Positions 59,904 through 64,000 of a stretch of DNA of 64,000 bases are shown here, one piece after another. Position numbers and translations under genes: made by a program. Source of the DNA: Todiramphus chloris collaris (taxonomy: Eukaryota; Chordata; Aves; Coraciiformes; Alcedinidae); contig JANVCC010000011.1 in NCBI GenBank assembly GCA_025345505.1, forward strand, positions 747,230 to 811,229, given 5' to 3'. Position 1 is the stretch's first letter. Every line of letters begins with the position of its first letter. The notes under the pieces were generated by a model. The model did no database searches. It had not been told where the DNA came from and worked only from the letters and a program-made list of their open reading frames with translations.

Positions 59904-61644
59904 TGCTTTAATTTGGGGTAAAGCTCTGTGAGGTCTTAGCACTGGGGAGCTTTTTAACCTTATGAATGGAAAAAGTGAGGGTAGAAATACAGAGTGAAAA
60001 GTAACGGTGGTGCCATGCTTGATACCATCTGCTATCCCAAACTGGTAGGATGGTGGGAAAGGGCTGCAATGGCTTGAGAAGAGGTAGCATGTTTGCAACC
60101 ATGCTGCGTGGCCAACTCATTCCCCAGAGGACAGGCTGAGCTGTAAATGCCTGACATCAAGTTATGGGTCAGACAAGGGCACTGTTTACATCCTGTAATT
60201 AACATCTGTGCAGTTAATCACCGGGCTTGGCAGACCTGGAGACGCTGGATTGGAGTTGCACGCTCCGTTGTGGTTGGATCCCTGTCCCAGAGATGACAGG
60301 AGGCTAATAACAAAGATGTGTTGACTTGGGCTGTCTGTGCTAATTTATCCTCCTCCCCTTCTGGCACAAGCTTGCAGCATTTAAATCAACATCTTTATAA
60401 ATCAGGGCTTTGACTTCAATTTCTTCCTCCTTTTTCTCCACTTGGAAAACAAAGTTTGTGCAACTATGTGGTTTTTCTTTTTAACACATGAACCTGTGGG
60501 GCAGATTAAAAGAAAATGGAGCAAAGGCAAAGCCTTGAACAACAGCATCTCTGTGCAGGCTGGTGCTTGGTGACACGTTAGAGCTGCTCACAGGAAGCCA
60601 AGCTGAGACCTTTGGTAGTCTGCACAACCATTTCTTGGAATCTTGGTGAATTGAGTATCCTAATTGCTGTTCAGTGCAACTGAAAAATCTAATATTTGGC
60701 AGATAACTGTGTTGTGAAATATGTTAATAGCTTGCTGGAGTGAATAAACTTGCAAAGCAGGAAATTTTTGTGATATATTGATTCCCCTCCAACTATACTT
60801 TGTGTAGTGAATGCCATTCTCATTAAGTCAACAAAAAAAAAAATCATTGGCCTTCCCTGGTTTGACACAAACTTCAGAGGATGCAATTACTGTCTCTCAG
60901 ACAAATAGAAAAAGGGAAATGTAGATGATGACTTGATCTCTTCTATTGTGTCCACTGCAGAACATGGACCTGAGGTGTCCCTGAGCTCTGTCAATCCCAT
61001 GGGAATTCCAGCTGCTATTAAATGCAACTGGCTACTCTTTCAGTAGCTTGTCTCTTTTCTGATGCAAAAGTGACTTTGCTGCTATGAAGGTTTAAACCCT
61101 ACTTTGTGTGACTTGCTTTCTCTTTTGATCAGTATTAACTTGCCTTGTCAGTGAAGAGAAATCCATATGCTCTCTTTCATCTTGTTCTAAGCTGTGTATA
61201 AAGACTTCAATTCGGAATCTAAAAAGACTGGAGGTGTTGAGGAACAAAAGACAGCTTTTCTAGCAGATATACAAGTGCACTTCTTAAACCTGAGGCAGTT
61301 AAGATCGCTGTAAGAGTTGAGACATAGTTATTTAATCCAAATATGCGGAGCACTTATGTCTAAAAATGTTATGAAAAGGTTGATGTGCCTTCACCTCTCA
61401 AAGTTTTGAGGAAGAAGCAAGTTCTGGTTCGGAAGTAGTAGGACAATGTTGAAGCTACTCATAAGTCATGCTTGAAGAGCAAGCGCTAGGGAAAGGGAGG
61501 ATGTGATTGTCACCACTGAAGATGGTACAGAACATCTTCTAGAACAGGTGGTTAGTGGCTTGTGGTGAGCGTTTTCTGAGAGGAGGCCTCAAATGCAGCC
61601 TGTGTGCATTATATATATATATATTCAATGTATTAATATATTCA
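59904..61644. other. Gene-free intronic stretch
   Basis: No gene is recognised. TAAT/ATTA-rich text at about 60,170-60,420 resembles conserved non-coding sequence. An (AT)n run at 61,609-61,625 lies just upstream of the next CR1. Confidence 0.4.
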
Positions 61645-61707
61645 GTGCAGTCCTGAGGAGAAGGACTTTGGGGTGCCGGTTGACAAAAAGGTCATCATGA
61701 GCCAACA
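61645..61707 (+). mobile_element. Outer CR1 LINE, left part of an interrupted copy
   Basis: CCTGAGGAGAAGGACTTTGG, TGCCGGTTGAC and CATCATGAGCCAACAA encode the family stretch around EEKDLGVLVDEK and MSRQ. The copy is cut here by another CR1 and resumes at 62,009. Together the parts give about 690 bp. Confidence 0.9.
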
Positions 61708-62008
61708 ATCACAGAATCACAGAATGGTAGGGGTTGGAAGGGACCTCGGGAGATCGAGTCCAACCCCCCAGCCAGAACAGGATCACCCAGGGCAGGCCAC
61801 ACAGGAACAAATCTAGGTGGATCTGGAAAGACTCCAGAGAAGGAAACTCCACAATCTCCCTGGGCAGCCTGTTCCAGGGCTCTGTCACCCTCACAGTGAA
61901 GAAGCTTTTCCTCATGTTGAGGTGGAACTTCCCATGTTTTAGTTGCTACCATTACCTCATGTCCTATCACAGGGCACAACTGAAAAGAGACTGGCTCAGG
62001 ACACAGCT
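61708..62008 (-). mobile_element. Nested CR1 LINE, inserted in an older CR1
   Basis: The minus-strand CR1 (plus strand: CACAGAATCACAGAATGGTA, GGGTTGGAAGGGACCTCGGG, CTCCCTGGGCAGCCTGTTCC, TCAGTGAAG-like text) of the GATCTCCAGAGG subfamily lies inside the plus-strand copy. Its reading frame keeps WNRLPREIVEFPSLESFQ. Only CAA is shared at the two edges, so there is no clear target-site duplication, as is common for CR1. Confidence 0.93.
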
Positions 62009-62632
62009 CAATGTGTGAGTGCAGCCTAGAAAGCCCCAACCTGGGCTGCATCCAAAGCAGCATGGTCAGCAGGTTGAGGAGGGAATTCATCCCCTCTGCT
62101 CTTGTGAGACCCCACCTGGAGTACTGCATCCAGTTCTGGAGCCCCCGACACAAGAATGACATGCACCTGTTGGAGCAGGGCTGGAGAGGCCATGAAGATG
62201 ATCAGAGGGCTGGAACCCCTCTGCTGTGAGGGCAGGGTGAGAGAGTTGGGGTTGTTCCATCTGGAGAAGAGAAGGCTCCAGGGAGACCTTCTTGCAGCCT
62301 TTCAGTATCTGATGGGGGCCTACAAGAAAGCTGCAGGGACACTTTTTACAAGGGCTTCTAGTGATAGAGTGAGGCGTAATGGCTTCAAACTGGAAGAAGG
62401 GAAATTTAGATTAGAAATTAGGAAGTAATTCTTCACCATGAGGGTGGTGAGACACCGGCACAGGTTGTCCAGGGAAGTTGTGGATGCTTCATCACTGGAC
62501 GTGTTTAAGACCATGTTGAATGGGGCTTTGAGCAACCTGGTCTAGTGGAAGGGTGTCTCTGCCCATGATAAGGGGTTGGAACTAGATTATCTTTAAGGTA
62601 CCTTCTAACCCAAACTATTCTATGATTCTAAT
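62009..62632 (+). mobile_element. Outer CR1 LINE, right part through the 3' end
   Basis: The outer copy resumes with CAATGTGTGAGTGCAGCC and continues through RVRELGLFHLEKRRLQGDLL, FQYLMGAYKKAAGTLFTRAS and NGFKLEEGKFRLEIRK in one frame, then the 3' UTR and CTATTCTATGATTCTA. Protein similarity to the family is the best preserved in the window. Confidence 0.95.
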
Positions 62633-64000
62633 ACAAGCTCTCTGGAAAAGCTGGGAGAGAATCTCAGCTTAGTTATTGAGACTTAGGGGAAGAGGAAGGA
62701 TGGTTGAGAAGCTTTATTTCTCAGCTAACTAGTTACATATCAGCATGTGATTGCTGGAAGAGGGGCCAGGGGTGATACAGAAGAGAGTACAAATGTCCAT
62801 CCTTCTGAGTCAGACGGCAATGAGATCATAGCTCTGATTTCCACCTACACTTCCATTTTTGAATCTGATGGGTGGCTGTTGGGATTTTCTGAAATCTCCA
62901 GTATGAAGTCCACAGCAGACTGAGAATTTCTGCCTTCGGTAAAAGCTTTGCCTTTGGTTATGGAGATAAGCTTGAGGACATGAATAGAGCAGAGTGACCC
63001 AAGCTACCAGCTTGTACAGCAGTCAGTACAGCTTGTATGTTGGATTTCCTGCACACAGACGGCTGTGTTTCCTAGAGGAACTGTTGCCATGTTCCTCAAA
63101 GGATGAAAAATAGAGAGCAGGATCCGCATGAACTTGAGTTTGTCTCATTGGCTGTTTTGAGCAGATGTGCTGTTGTGATCCTGCAGTAGCTGTTACAAGA
63201 AGTAGCTGTTACAAGAAGAAAAAAAAACATTAAGTCATTGAGGTACAACTCAACCACTCTGCAGCAAATAAAACCAAACTGCTTGTCTCTGCTGGGCCTT
63301 CTACAAACCCATAAGGAAAGGAGATTCCTCCTCAAAGAGCACAGACCCTAGGAGTCACCTGAAGAAGATTGGATGTAGGAGCACAGGTGGGTTCAGGAGC
63401 TGATGTGAAGCAGTGCTGAGAGCTGATGAAGGTAGAAAGTGGTATGGGAAGAAATCCTGCTTCGCTTTAATGGTGCCAAGCACATGTTTCACGAACAATG
63501 CAGTGTCGGAGGCAAGAATTGGATTCCTTGACCAGTTCCAGTTGATATAAAATCATGAATGCCTCTACTACTTCTCTCAGTGGATCTCCCACCATCTCCT
63601 TGGAAGCGGAGGCAGCAGTATGTATTTTATTTCTTTTAAATGTCTACTTTTTAACTCTCCATACCAAGACTTGGGCCGTCTGCTTCATGTGTCAAGCTAC
63701 AGTGTTCTCCTATTCCGCACCTGATGTTTGCCATGTTCAAAACATTAAACTGCTTATGTAACACAGCCCCATTCTTCTTTATACACAAGCTGGGTATCTT
63801 AAATTCCTTCATACCAAAGAATATCAACATAGGGATAATGTCTCTGTTGCCCAACACCTGTTGGGACAATCTCCAGTGGAGCATGGTGCTGAATATCTCT
63901 GCAACAGAGGTGTCCATGTGGTGCTTGATTCAGGGGGAACTACCTAGACCCTAATTAGAAGATCTCATCAGCTGAAATGCATTGACTTGCTTAGAGCTGG
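62633..64000. other. Gene-free stretch to the window edge
   Basis: No gene or CR1 is recognised. A 16-bp direct repeat lies at 63,185-63,216. Confidence 0.4.
63185..63216. repeat. 16-bp tandem duplication
   Basis: AGTAGCTGTTACAAGA occurs twice in a row with no differences, followed by an A-rich run. Confidence 0.9.

Larger units (their letters stand above)
26127..64000 (+). other. Probable first intron, running off the right edge
   Basis: I see no exon to the right that I can defend. The plus strand is T- and G-rich through most of this half. Six lines taken at wide spacing (30,001; 36,001; 43,261; 48,001; 54,001; 60,001; 360 bases) total A 84, T 117, G 95, C 64. Six lines left of the island (3001, 9001, 12,001, 15,001, 18,001, 21,001) total A 117, T 90, G 75, C 78. 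Excess T over A and G over C on the non-template strand is the known mark of transcribed vertebrate DNA. That the whole stretch is one intron is an inference; short exons of this or another gene could be missed by eye. Confidence 0.4.

Noticed and set aside
1-64000. Endogenous retroviruses, LTR pairs or other capsid-bearing elements
   Set aside because: I found no paired direct long repeats, primer-binding site or gag/pol-like protein motifs. All polymerase-like remnants belong to CR1 LINEs.
1-64000. CRISPR arrays, tRNA or rRNA genes
   Set aside because: No spaced identical repeats, tRNA B-box text in a cloverleaf context or rRNA-like sequence was seen, and a vertebrate origin makes CRISPR irrelevant.

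Overview
The window looks like bird nuclear DNA. About two dozen fragments of CR1 LINE retrotransposons are scattered on both strands, most with the typical avian CR1 3' end (GGTCCCTTCCAACC followed by ATTCTATG/ATTCTGTG repeats). There are no operons, no tightly packed open frames, and no tRNA, rRNA, CRISPR or intact retroviral structures that I could find. The species cannot be named from the sequence.

Layout. Positions 1-25,500 look like gene-free flanking DNA with twelve CR1 fragments. Their most unusual content is a long, almost identical inverted duplication (4222-5212 facing 7466-8114). Positions 25,600-26,350 form the only strong CpG-rich island. It holds GC boxes, CT-rich tracts, an ATG-free leader-like stretch and a good 5' splice donor at 26,126/26,127. 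This is best read as the promoter and non-coding first exon of a plus-strand gene whose coding exons lie beyond the right edge. Positions 26,127-64,000 would then be its first intron. In support, hand-counted base composition changes from A>T and G about equal to C on the left to T>A and G>C on the right, as expected for transcribed DNA. This half carries thirteen more CR1 insertions, one of them with a second CR1 inside it, plus T/G-rich tracts, small tandem repeats and a few candidate regulatory clusters.

I could not identify any protein-coding exon with confidence. The open frames in the window are chance frames, frames across GC-rich DNA, or decayed C-terminal pieces of CR1 ORF2. The points most worth follow-up are the 613-bp, 99% identical inverted repeat, the promoter with its composition switch, a gene-conversion-like block shared by two CR1 copies 12.8 kb apart, the nested CR1, and a back-to-back pair of perfect palindromes at 56,186-56,232.
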